This document shows, in pieces, positions 8,449 to 15,089 of a stretch of DNA of 17,726 nucleotides. Made by a program: the position numbers and the translations under genes. Source of the DNA: JBHPHA01 sp042569905 (GTDB lineage: Bacteria > Patescibacteriota > Minisyncoccia > Moranbacterales > UBA9337); assembly GCA_042569905.1 (NCBI GenBank), contig JBHPHA010000023.1, forward strand, positions 1 through 17,726, read 5' to 3'. The stretch's first letter is position 1. Each line of letters begins with the position of its first letter. The notes below the pieces were generated by a model. That model was given only the letters and a program-made list of their open reading frames with translations, had not been told where the DNA came from and ran no database searches.

Positions 8449-9129
8449 TTATTGTAAATCCATACTCTCAAGATCCTTAATAACGTCTTTATGACGCAAA
8501 GAAGGATTATATGATGAATATAGTAATTCTATTAAGTCTTCAGTTTTAAGAGGGGTCGCATTTAACCCAATCCTACTTAACCCACTCGCAACCTGGTCAA
8601 TCCTTTGCCATAATTGGTTCTTATACGTCTCAAACATCTCCGTATTCTCAACAACTAATTGCTTCGGGTTAATCATTCCTGAAACTTTCGACATAAAACC
8701 ACCTTCTTTACTTTCTGTCGGATAAAAAGGAATCACTAAGTAGAAATAATGCGACATAATCTGAGATACGTCTGTTAGGTTTTTGATAAAATTAGAATAT
8801 TCTGAAATTTGCATTTTCATAAGTTCATTTTCACTCACCTTCTCTTTTTTCTTTAATAATTCCAAATACTTATCAATATCTAATTTCCTAGATTGAGTCA
8901 TAATTTGCAAAGGAAAATCCAAAGAGTTCAAAAAACCTTGATAACCTATGATAATCGCGTCTTGCTCCTCGATTGATTTCAGGTCAAAATTAATAGAAGA
9001 AACTAAAAGCACAGCTCTAAGAGAGTTGTTTTTCAAAACCATAACATCTCCTTTAATCTCACGAACATCTACATATTTCTGAGAGCTTGAATTGTTTGTT
9101 TTTGTTTTTTTTGAATGCAGTAATTCCAT
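8449..9129 (-). CDS. TraC-like / VirB4 N-terminal-like conjugation protein
   Basis: A 226-aa protein without membrane segments. After a charged start (residues 1-16) it has an alpha/beta fold pattern like the N-terminal domain of VirB4/TraC proteins: a strand-rich section near 19-50 (V-D-V-R-E-I-K-G-D, then L-R-A-V-L-L-V-S-S), a Q-G-F-L-N-S-L-D-F-P segment at about 64-73, a helical middle of roughly 80-120, then Y-F-Y-L-V-I-P-F-Y-P near 127-136. It has no Walker motifs, so it is not itself an ATPase. It stands directly before VirB4 (14-base gap) and after PrgI (17-base gap). The likely role is to complete the VirB4 N-terminal region and dock the ATPase to the membrane (inference from family knowledge). 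Confidence 0.85.
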   Translation of the reverse strand: MELLHSKKTKTNNSSSQKYVDVREIKGDVMVLKNNSLRAVLLVSSINFDLKSIEEQDAIIIGYQGFLNSLDFPLQIMTQSRKLDIDKYLELLKKKEKVSENELMKMQISEYSNFIKNLTDVSQIMSHYFYLVIPFYPTESKEGGFMSKVSGMINPKQLVVENTEMFETYKNQLWQRIDQVASGLSRIGLNATPLKTEDLIELLYSSYNPSLRHKDVIKDLESMDLQ

Positions 9130-9146
9130 ATTAATTTAACTCAATT

Positions 9147-9560
9147 TTATTTTTTAATCCCTTTTGATTGTTGCTCTAGTAACCCGACCAACTCATCTAG
9201 TTCCGCTGAAGTTAGCTCCTCTTTTTCTACAACATCAGCAGCGTCCATCTTCTTAGGTGTGATTTTTTTTGCACTAATACCCTCTTCTCTTTTCCACATA
9301 TACACCTTTGGGCGAAAAATGAAGCCGAACATTGACATAACAAACCTAGTTAACGGCTGCCCATAAGGCCTCACAAAAGCAAATGCGAGAAATACTCCAG
9401 AAATTGGAATAGACACAATAATAAATACTTGTTTTTCCAAAATATTCCAAAGAACCATCAGAACAGCACCTAATCCAAAAATCCAAAAAAGTTGCTTCCA
9501 CCCAAGTGGGCCGACAATCTTATCTTCAACATCAATAAATTGTGGGACATTAAATATCAT
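9147..9560 (-). CDS. prgI: PrgI family (VirB3-like) inner-membrane protein
   Basis: A 137-aa protein matching the PrgI family, the Gram-positive-type counterpart of VirB3. It opens with the family-typical V-P-Q-F-I-D-V-E-D-K-I-x-G-P-L stretch (residues 5-19), followed by two adjacent membrane segments (about 24-42 and 46-65), the P-Y-G-Q-P-L step at 70-75, and a basic region ending in P-K-V-Y-M-W-K (84-90). Residues 95-137 are a hydrophilic tail rich in Lys and Glu. VirB3-like proteins sit in the inner membrane and bind the VirB4 ATPase, which fits its position just upstream of the TraC-like and VirB4 genes. No Shine-Dalgarno sequence precedes the ATG. Confidence 0.93.
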   Translation of the reverse strand: MIFNVPQFIDVEDKIVGPLGWKQLFWIFGLGAVLMVLWNILEKQVFIIVSIPISGVFLAFAFVRPYGQPLTRFVMSMFGFIFRPKVYMWKREEGISAKKITPKKMDAADVVEKEELTSAELDELVGLLEQQSKGIKK

Positions 9561-9587
9561 TTGTTTTTAAATTAATATCTTGGATTA

Positions 9588-10535
9588 CTATTCTTCATTT
9601 GATAGTCGATGAGGTGCGTCAAATTTCATAGACTTTATGTTAGTTTCCTCAACAACCTCTCTTACTTCATCTTCATTATGATGATCACTTCTGAGTTCCA
9701 TATTTCCCTGACGAGCTCTCTTGACGACATGTGATTCTTCTTGAGCTGCTGCATTACTAGTGACTTTTTTTTTAATATTATTTTTTCGCTCAAATCCTCC
9801 CTTATTAACATTATTAAAAATTACTTTATTTCTAATCACGTCAATTGAAACTGGGATATGTTCCTCTAAAGCTCTAATCATTTCAGATAAAACATTTTTC
9901 TCTGTAGCTGAAACAGTTCTAGTGCGCTTACTTCCATACAGATACTTTCCTCTTTCCATTGTACTATGCTTTCCCGTTCCCATCACATTGATATAATCCT
10001 TAATCCAATTCCCAAGCGATGGCTTTCTTGGTTGTTCCGTTGCATTTTGAGGAGCAATTGGAGCAGCGGTAATTAACTGCTCTGCCAATGCTGGATATTT
10101 TTTGATCGCATCAGAAAGAGACATTTTAATTATCTTGCCTCCAGAAATATCTTTTTCAACGATCTCTCGAGTAACATAAGCAGCTATTTCCTGCGCAATC
10201 CTAGTATCTACACCGATTTCCCTTGAAAAAATCTCAGAAAATTGATCAGTATTAATATCTCCAAAATAGTAATTCCTAATGGCTCTTGCTATTGGAGCTA
10301 ATTGCAGTAATTCCAACCCATATCTTTTTCCAATATTTTCGATTTTTTTTGAAGTTTCACTAGAAACAAGTTTATCTTTAATATCTTCTGATAACTGAAG
10401 AAACTTTTCCTGTCTTTCGATTATCTGTTTATCAGTCTCATCATCAGGGTTAATCGTGGAAAAAACAGCTTGAGGAATAGTACATCTCTCAACTTGAAGT
10501 TGTTTATTTAATTCTAAAAATTTATTTTTTCGCAT
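9588..10535 (-). CDS. conserved-looking unknown protein of the secretion operon
   Basis: A 315-aa protein that I do not recognise. It has no signal peptide or membrane segment and is probably cytoplasmic. Residues 1-150 are predicted mainly helical, with a charged stretch of Lys/Glu/Asp and a helix containing Y-F-G-D-I-N-T-D-Q-F near 90-99. Residues 151-180 hold an A/P-rich linker (A-A-P-I-A-P). Residues 183-250 contain a compact region with a basic turn (K-R-T-R-T-V), and the last 60 residues are strongly charged and low in complexity. It lies between VirB6 (30 bases) and PrgI (27 bases), so it is a regular member of the operon. A cytoplasmic adaptor or regulator is possible, but nothing in the sequence proves it. 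Confidence 0.9.
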   Translation of the reverse strand: MRKNKFLELNKQLQVERCTIPQAVFSTINPDDETDKQIIERQEKFLQLSEDIKDKLVSSETSKKIENIGKRYGLELLQLAPIARAIRNYYFGDINTDQFSEIFSREIGVDTRIAQEIAAYVTREIVEKDISGGKIIKMSLSDAIKKYPALAEQLITAAPIAPQNATEQPRKPSLGNWIKDYINVMGTGKHSTMERGKYLYGSKRTRTVSATEKNVLSEMIRALEEHIPVSIDVIRNKVIFNNVNKGGFERKNNIKKKVTSNAAAQEESHVVKRARQGNMELRSDHHNEDEVREVVEETNIKSMKFDAPHRLSNEE

Positions 10536-10565
10536 TTTAGTATATCATTATACTTTAAAAATATT

Positions 10566-12512
10566 TTACACCAACCCTGATCCATCCATTGCAACTAGAT
10601 TTTCACCACTAACATTCTTCCTAATATCATTTCTAGTATTCTGATCCATCTTATTGTTATCATTAAATATCTCATGAGCAGCTACTTGCATATCTCCGTC
10701 ATTAAGAAGCTCATTGAAATCCAATTTACTCCAAGCATCTTTATTTAGTTTCAATAATTCAGCCTCAGCCATACCTTGTGCCGCGTGTGTTCCCTTGGTG
10801 TGTCCAGCCTCCTTAATCTTACGGTTTATCACCAAGTCAACTCTTTTCTCCTTCACTTTTCCATCTATCATCTCCATCACATTCTTATCTTTAGTTTTAG
10901 CTACAACCTCAGTATAGGTAGCATTGTCCATATTTCCATCTTGAGCAAGCCTGTAAGCTGCTCCAGCATCTCCAGTTTTCGCCCTTGTCTTCAATACATC
11001 CTTATCCTCATTTTCATATGACTTAGCTTGCTCTGCCACCATCTTCTTTTGAGCAGCTGGATCAGTAGTCGCCGCTACCCCTTTTTCTGCACCAACCATA
11101 CCAACATTCAGAGCCTTACCTATAGCTCCAGTGCCAAAACGACCAGTCTCAGCAAACCTTGGGAGCTTCAGAGCCATACCAGCTACTTGAGATTCCCTTG
11201 ATCTAATTCCAGCTTCAGTCCTTCCTTTTACATAATCATACCTCTGTTTAATTCCACCAGGAATACCTGTAAGCCTTGCAGCACCCATAGCACCTTTTTT
11301 CAAACCATTTGCAGTAAAGCTAGTCACTTTAGAACCGACAGTACTAGCCACTCCCCCAATCTTCTGGGAAAACACAAAGCCTACACCAAGAAAAATCATT
11401 GAACTTACACCTATAACAACATTGTTAAAGAAACCTTCAACTTGGTCACCTGAAACACCTTTCATACTCCCTGCAAAAACAACAAAAGCCATTAGCAAAC
11501 TGAAAAGCATTATTGGTCCCATTGTGGCATATTTAAACAGATTGCTCCACCAAGAATCCGCTAAACTCTTTGTTCCTGGAAAAATAGCAAAAACAAATCC
11601 CACAGGTGAAAGTATCAATAAAAACATCAGCACAACAAGCCTCACAAAAAACATGATTCCATAGATGAAACTGATAAACAACACCCCTGAAAGAAACATT
11701 ATTTGATATAAAAATATTTCAATTTGCTCAAATCCATTTGCACTATCCATAACATTCTTCAGGAACGGTCCCGTACTAAGTAAGCCATTCAGACTTGCAG
11801 ACGGAGAAACGCCATCACCAAACATATTACCTGCTAAGAAAAACATAGCTGAATTTGAAAAATCTATAACAAACAACGTAATCGGAAAACTAAAGTTAGT
11901 CAGTAGCGCCATTACTACCAAGAGGATAATTATCTTTTTTAAATGATATTTCTCTACCTGGAAAATCGTTGCGAAAGCAGAAAATAATAAAATGAACATG
12001 AAAAACAAATTCAAAACATCTCTCAAAAATGACCAACCCAGATAAACACCTGGATTGTCAATCATAACCTCTTGTATAGTATCACTATTAATACTCAAAT
12101 CTATGAAAGCACCCGCCACTCTCAGCCCCACACCTAAAACATTAACTGTCGTATTTAAAATAAAATTAATCGTCCAGACAAACGGCTTAGCAGCAGCAGA
12201 CGCTGCACCCGAAATCCAACCAGAACCCTCTCCTTCTGTCCAAAATTTAACTGGGACATTAATAAGAAAGTCTTCCACTCCACCCATAAAACTAGCCTCA
12301 GCACCTTGCATCAAGCTTATTTGAATAGCTTTTTCCGATTCAACACCAGAATAATACTGACTTCCATTTTCAGATACACATATTGTATTCGTGGTATCAA
12401 CAACGTCAACACTTGCGCTTAGTATTAAGAATGAGAAAACACAAAAAAGACCTATTTTAAAGAAAGTCTTCTTTAATCTTTTTTTATTTTTTTGAAAAAT
12501 CCAAAAATTCAT
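10566..12512 (-). CDS. VirB6/TrbL-like type IV secretion channel protein
   Basis: A polytopic membrane protein of the VirB6/TrbL type, 648 aa from the ATG at 12512. A TTG at 12548 would add 12 lysine-rich residues, but the predicted transcription start lies only about 9 bases before that TTG, so the ATG is preferred. It has an N-terminal signal/anchor, a short outside region with one Cys, then five to seven hydrophobic segments between about residues 90 and 400, including a strongly hydrophobic block ending in L-S-P-V-G-F, a hallmark of this family. The last roughly 240 residues are hydrophilic, Ala/Lys/Gly-rich and probably cytoplasmic. VirB6 forms part of the inner-membrane channel. It is the first gene of the operon, preceded by its own promoter. 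Confidence 0.9.
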   Translation of the reverse strand: MNFWIFQKNKKRLKKTFFKIGLFCVFSFLILSASVDVVDTTNTICVSENGSQYYSGVESEKAIQISLMQGAEASFMGGVEDFLINVPVKFWTEGEGSGWISGAASAAAKPFVWTINFILNTTVNVLGVGLRVAGAFIDLSINSDTIQEVMIDNPGVYLGWSFLRDVLNLFFMFILLFSAFATIFQVEKYHLKKIIILLVVMALLTNFSFPITLFVIDFSNSAMFFLAGNMFGDGVSPSASLNGLLSTGPFLKNVMDSANGFEQIEIFLYQIMFLSGVLFISFIYGIMFFVRLVVLMFLLILSPVGFVFAIFPGTKSLADSWWSNLFKYATMGPIMLFSLLMAFVVFAGSMKGVSGDQVEGFFNNVVIGVSSMIFLGVGFVFSQKIGGVASTVGSKVTSFTANGLKKGAMGAARLTGIPGGIKQRYDYVKGRTEAGIRSRESQVAGMALKLPRFAETGRFGTGAIGKALNVGMVGAEKGVAATTDPAAQKKMVAEQAKSYENEDKDVLKTRAKTGDAGAAYRLAQDGNMDNATYTEVVAKTKDKNVMEMIDGKVKEKRVDLVINRKIKEAGHTKGTHAAQGMAEAELLKLNKDAWSKLDFNELLNDGDMQVAAHEIFNDNNKMDQNTRNDIRKNVSGENLVAMDGSGLV

Positions 12513-12563
12513 TTTATTTTTATTTTTTTTAGTACCTATTTTAAGCAAAAACTTCTCAAAATT

Positions 12564-12591
12564 ATTATATCAGAAAAACATAAAAGTACAA
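12564..12591 (-). promoter_or_regulatory. sigma70-type promoter of the secretion operon
   Basis: On the minus strand, TTGTAC (12591-12586) is followed after 16 bases by a perfect TATAAT (12569-12564). The predicted start is near 12557, giving a leader of about 45 bases to the ATG at 12512. The -35 box begins four bases after the U-run of the hydrolase terminator, so the promoter is packed directly behind it. Confidence 0.65.
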
Positions 12592-12596
12592 AATAA

Positions 12597-12626
12597 AAAA
12601 AACAGGCCTCCTGCAGCCTGTTTTTT
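12597..12626 (-). terminator. intrinsic terminator of the LysM-CHAP gene
   Basis: An 11-bp perfect stem (12597-12607 paired with 12616-12626; core ACAGGC/GCCTGT) with an 8-base loop, starting 2 bases after the hydrolase stop codon. On the minus strand the stem ends in a run of T. It separates the hydrolase gene from the secretion operon, and its symmetry could also stop plus-strand transcription. Confidence 0.88.
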
Positions 12627-12628
12627 AT

Positions 12629-13633
12629 TTAATATATATACCCTTTGATAACTCTATTTTTAGTGGAAATCGTCCTTCTGCTGGACTTTGCCCATCCCTT
12701 ATAATTCATCTCTGAAACGGTAATCGTATTTTTTCCCACACTCTCAACAACAGCAACATGTCCCCACCAAGATTCAGATGTTACAAGAATAGCACCTTTT
12801 CTTGGGGTCTTTCCTGTCTTATATCCAAGAGCCTTAGCCTTATATAGCCATGTTCCAGCATTACCACTCCAAGGCACATAACGCCTTTGAGCAACATACC
12901 AAGTACAATAGCCATATGGGAACTTATGACCAGTTCCAGCCTTACCTTCAAGTTTCTTCCAACCAGAAACAGTTGGAGAACCTCCGGAAGGAGTAGCATA
13001 TTGTCTTCTTTCAATACCAGAAATTGCTCCTACTTCCCCTTGAGGGATCTCTTTTTGACCTCCTGGAATAATAATTTCTTGTTTTTCTTTTAATTGTCCA
13101 TCAGCAGGAAGCTCGTTGAAAGCAATAATCTTATTTTTATCAGCTTTGTATTCCTTCGCAATCTTCTCAATCGTTTCCCCTGATTTAACAATGTGACTCA
13201 ATCCTGCTACAGGAAGGATGAATATCCTGTCTCCTGGCATAATTGAATCTATATCATCTAAGTCATTAGCCCAAAGTATTGTATTTGTAGTAATACTATG
13301 CTCCTTAGCAATCGAACTAACTGTATCTCCACTTTGTACCTCATACACAGTAACCCCGCCATCTTCTTGAGGGTCTCTAAGTACAGGACTAGCTGCAGCA
13401 ACTGCAACTTGACCTTGTGCCTGAGTAATGAATACTAACGACTCATCCTCTTTTGCATCAGGATCAATTACATTTGTTGTTGCAGAAAGAGGCACCATTG
13501 CTAGGTTACTCTTTCGGCTATACTGACTCTCTAATTTGTCTTTATTTATAGCACTCTCCTCCTTGGTATCAATCCATTGTCCAAGAAGCAGTTTATTTGA
13601 ACCTCCTTGAGCGGATAAATTAGTTGCTACCAC
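12629..13633 (-). CDS. LysM-LysM-CHAP peptidoglycan hydrolase (minimal reading frame)
   Basis: A secreted cell-wall hydrolase. Counting from GTG 13633 (334 aa), two LysM domains bind peptidoglycan (about residues 95-141 and 145-190, each with an S-G-D/E-T turn), followed by a linker and a C-terminal CHAP amidase/endopeptidase domain (about 225-334) with its catalytic pair Cys243 (Y-G-Y-C-T-W-Y) and His292 (W-G-H-V-A-V), plus the polar E308/N310 pair. The GTG is a poor start: it falls in the middle of a signal peptide whose basic and hydrophobic parts are encoded just upstream in the same frame, so the real protein is probably 395 aa (separate entry). It has its own promoter and terminator. 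Being beside a secretion operon, it may open the wall for the machine (VirB1-like role, inference) or serve cell division. Confidence 0.92.
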   Translation of the reverse strand: MVATNLSAQGGSNKLLLGQWIDTKEESAINKDKLESQYSRKSNLAMVPLSATTNVIDPDAKEDESLVFITQAQGQVAVAAASPVLRDPQEDGGVTVYEVQSGDTVSSIAKEHSITTNTILWANDLDDIDSIMPGDRIFILPVAGLSHIVKSGETIEKIAKEYKADKNKIIAFNELPADGQLKEKQEIIIPGGQKEIPQGEVGAISGIERRQYATPSGGSPTVSGWKKLEGKAGTGHKFPYGYCTWYVAQRRYVPWSGNAGTWLYKAKALGYKTGKTPRKGAILVTSESWWGHVAVVESVGKNTITVSEMNYKGWAKSSRRTISTKNRVIKGYIY

Positions 13634-13816
13634 TAGAATAGAACTTGAAACAACTATCGCAAAAGCTGAGTAGTTTCTGAGTAAGTGAATTAATTTGATA
13701 GTCCTATGTCTTTTGATAAATCTAATAATCCTTCGTTGAAGGTTATATGTCTTTGTATGTAAAGATTTTAAACTAAAATACCTTACAGTTGTTACGCCTA
13801 ATAATTTATTACTAAT
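13634..13816 (-). other. in-frame N-terminal extension of the hydrolase with signal peptide; possible AUU start
   Basis: The hydrolase frame stays open upstream of GTG 13633 to a stop at 13834-13832. It encodes a basic stretch (F-I-K-R-H-R-T-I-K) and a hydrophobic core (A-F-A-I-V-V-S-S-S-I-L-V-V-A-T) that runs into N-L-S-A-Q, a convincing signal peptide. The stretch has no ATG in any frame and no in-frame GTG, TTG or CTG. A strong Shine-Dalgarno match, GAAAGGA (13833-13827), is followed ten bases later by an in-frame ATT (13816-13814), which is well placed as a start. The resulting protein would be 395 aa. Confidence 0.6.
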
Positions 13817-13834
13817 AGAGCGATTTTCCTTTCA

Positions 13835-13961
13835 AATAGTTTTACTCCGTAGGGCAATATCCTAAAAAAACAAAAATACGGTTTTTTCCATCAACCCATT
13901 AAAACAAAACTCTAATTTTTACACTTGAAAATGAGTATAGTACATATTCAGAAAAAGTCAA
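13835..13961 (-). promoter_or_regulatory. promoter and about 110-base leader of the LysM-CHAP gene
   Basis: On the minus strand, TTGACT (13961-13956), a 16-base spacer and TATACT (13939-13934) match the sigma70 consensus at five of six bases each. Transcription should begin near 13927, leaving a leader of about 110 bases before the ribosome-binding site. The leader contains a short GGTT/AACC hairpin, a 9-codon upstream reading frame (13891-13862) and one less AT-rich block (about 13861-13843) just before the ribosome-binding site. No known riboswitch class is recognised. Confidence 0.6.
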
Positions 13962-13992
13962 TGGATTTCCAAAAAGTTATACACAGGCACTA

Positions 13993-14020
13993 TTGACAAG
14001 CTTTTTAGAAATAATATGGC
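13993..14020 (+). promoter_or_regulatory. possible promoter of the recombinase-helicase pair
   Basis: A perfect TTGACA (13993-13998) is followed after 16 bases by TATGGC (14015-14020), a weak -10 box. The leader to the ATG at 14151 would be about 125 bases. The hydrolase promoter lies back to back with it (13934-13961), so the two divergent genes may share control. Confidence 0.4.
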
Positions 14021-14060
14021 TTTATGTTTTGAAAGAAATAAGTTAGTCTTATGAATAGAG

Positions 14061-14139
14061 AATTTTCAATTTAAAATTTTCAGCATTCAATCAATTTAAG
14101 ATGATTTAATCATTAATTTATCTTGTAAAATTGAAAATT
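14061..14139. repeat. AT-only inverted repeat before the recombinase gene
   Basis: Perfect 12-bp arms AATTTTCAATTT (14061-14072) and AAATTGAAAATT (14128-14139), 55 bases apart, enclose smaller dyads (for example AAGAT/ATCTT around TAATCATTA). The structure ends 11 bases before the recombinase ATG. It could fold in the leader RNA or bind a regulator; base composition makes chance repeats easy here. Confidence 0.5.
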
Positions 14140-14150
14140 TACATACTATT

Positions 14151-15068
14151 ATGCAAATACAAAAATTATTAGACGATTTCCTAGATCATCTATTGGTAGA
14201 CCTAGACAGAGCACAAGGTACAATTTACAATTACCGCCAATACATTGAAAGGTTTATATTCATAACCGGAGTAACTGATGTTGGCAATATAAATTTAGAG
14301 GTAATTAGAAGTTACCAGCTTAGACTTAGGAAATTAAAAGATATACATGGAAATTCACTGCACAAATCAACTTTAGCCTATCATATGATTGCGCTTAGAA
14401 GCTTTTTAAAATATTTAGCTAAGATTGATGTTAAAACATTGGCGGCTGAAAAAATTGAAATTCATTATGATTCACAAAGAGTAATAGATTTCTTATCACT
14501 AGATGAATTAGATGATATACTAAATTCTTCAAACGGGTCTGATTTAAAAAATCTGCGCAATAAAGCCATATTGCATCTACTTTTTTCATCAGGACTTCGT
14601 GTCTCAGAATTAACGAGTTTAAATTGGGATCAAGTTAATTTAGAAAAGCAAGAATTTAGCGTAAAAGGAAAAGGTGGCAAAGTCCGCATTGTATTTATAT
14701 CAGATGATGCTAAAACTTCACTCAAGCAATATAAAGCTAAGCGTACAGATATGGATGATGCATTATTCACAAGACTTCCACAATCCAATAAAACTTCTGC
14801 TAATTTCGATTTACGATTAACACCCAGAAGTGTTCAGCGGATTGTTAAAGCTTGCGCAAAGCAAGCTGGTATCGTAAAAAATGTTCACCCTCATATGCTC
14901 AGACACAGCTTTGCAACAGACTTACTTTCCAATGGAGCAGATATCAGAAGTGTTCAGTCGATGCTCGGACACTCATCCATCACTACAACTCAGATTTATA
15001 CTCACATAACAAATAATCAACTCAAGGATACTCATAAAAAATTTCACAGAAAAAAGAACAACAAATAA
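14151..15068 (+). CDS. Xer-type tyrosine recombinase
   Basis: A 305-aa site-specific recombinase of the XerC/XerD kind, which resolves chromosome dimers at a dif site. Residues 1-95 form the SAM-like DNA-binding domain; the catalytic domain is about 112-300. All active-site residues are present: Arg150 (G-L-R-V-S-E-L), Lys174 (G-K-G-G-K), His248 and Arg251 (H-M-L-R-H-S-F-A-T), His274 (L-G-H-S-S) and the nucleophile Tyr283 (Q-I-Y-T-H). The length is normal and there is no sign of an integrase-type extra domain, which favours a housekeeping Xer protein over a phage or element integrase. No Shine-Dalgarno sequence precedes the ATG. The helicase gene follows after 21 bases, so the two are probably co-transcribed. 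XerC versus XerD cannot be decided. Confidence 0.95.
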   Translation: MQIQKLLDDFLDHLLVDLDRAQGTIYNYRQYIERFIFITGVTDVGNINLEVIRSYQLRLRKLKDIHGNSLHKSTLAYHMIALRSFLKYLAKIDVKTLAAEKIEIHYDSQRVIDFLSLDELDDILNSSNGSDLKNLRNKAILHLLFSSGLRVSELTSLNWDQVNLEKQEFSVKGKGGKVRIVFISDDAKTSLKQYKAKRTDMDDALFTRLPQSNKTSANFDLRLTPRSVQRIVKACAKQAGIVKNVHPHMLRHSFATDLLSNGADIRSVQSMLGHSSITTTQIYTHITNNQLKDTHKKFHRKKNNK

Positions 15069-15089
15069 TCTAAATATATTTTAAAATAA

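Noticed and set aside
12887..13093. Plus-strand frame across the hydrolase gene
   Set aside because: It is antisense to the conserved linker/CHAP region and has no start signals.
13977..13985. TTATACACA, a perfect DnaA-box 9-mer between the divergent promoters
   Set aside because: It is a single copy with no second box nearby; one such match is expected by chance in a window of this size, so it does not mark an origin.
14151..15068. Recombinase as the integrase of a mobile element carrying the secretion operon
   Set aside because: No flanking repeats, tRNA gene, excisionase or relaxase is visible, and size, domain layout and the adjacent helicase fit a housekeeping Xer protein.
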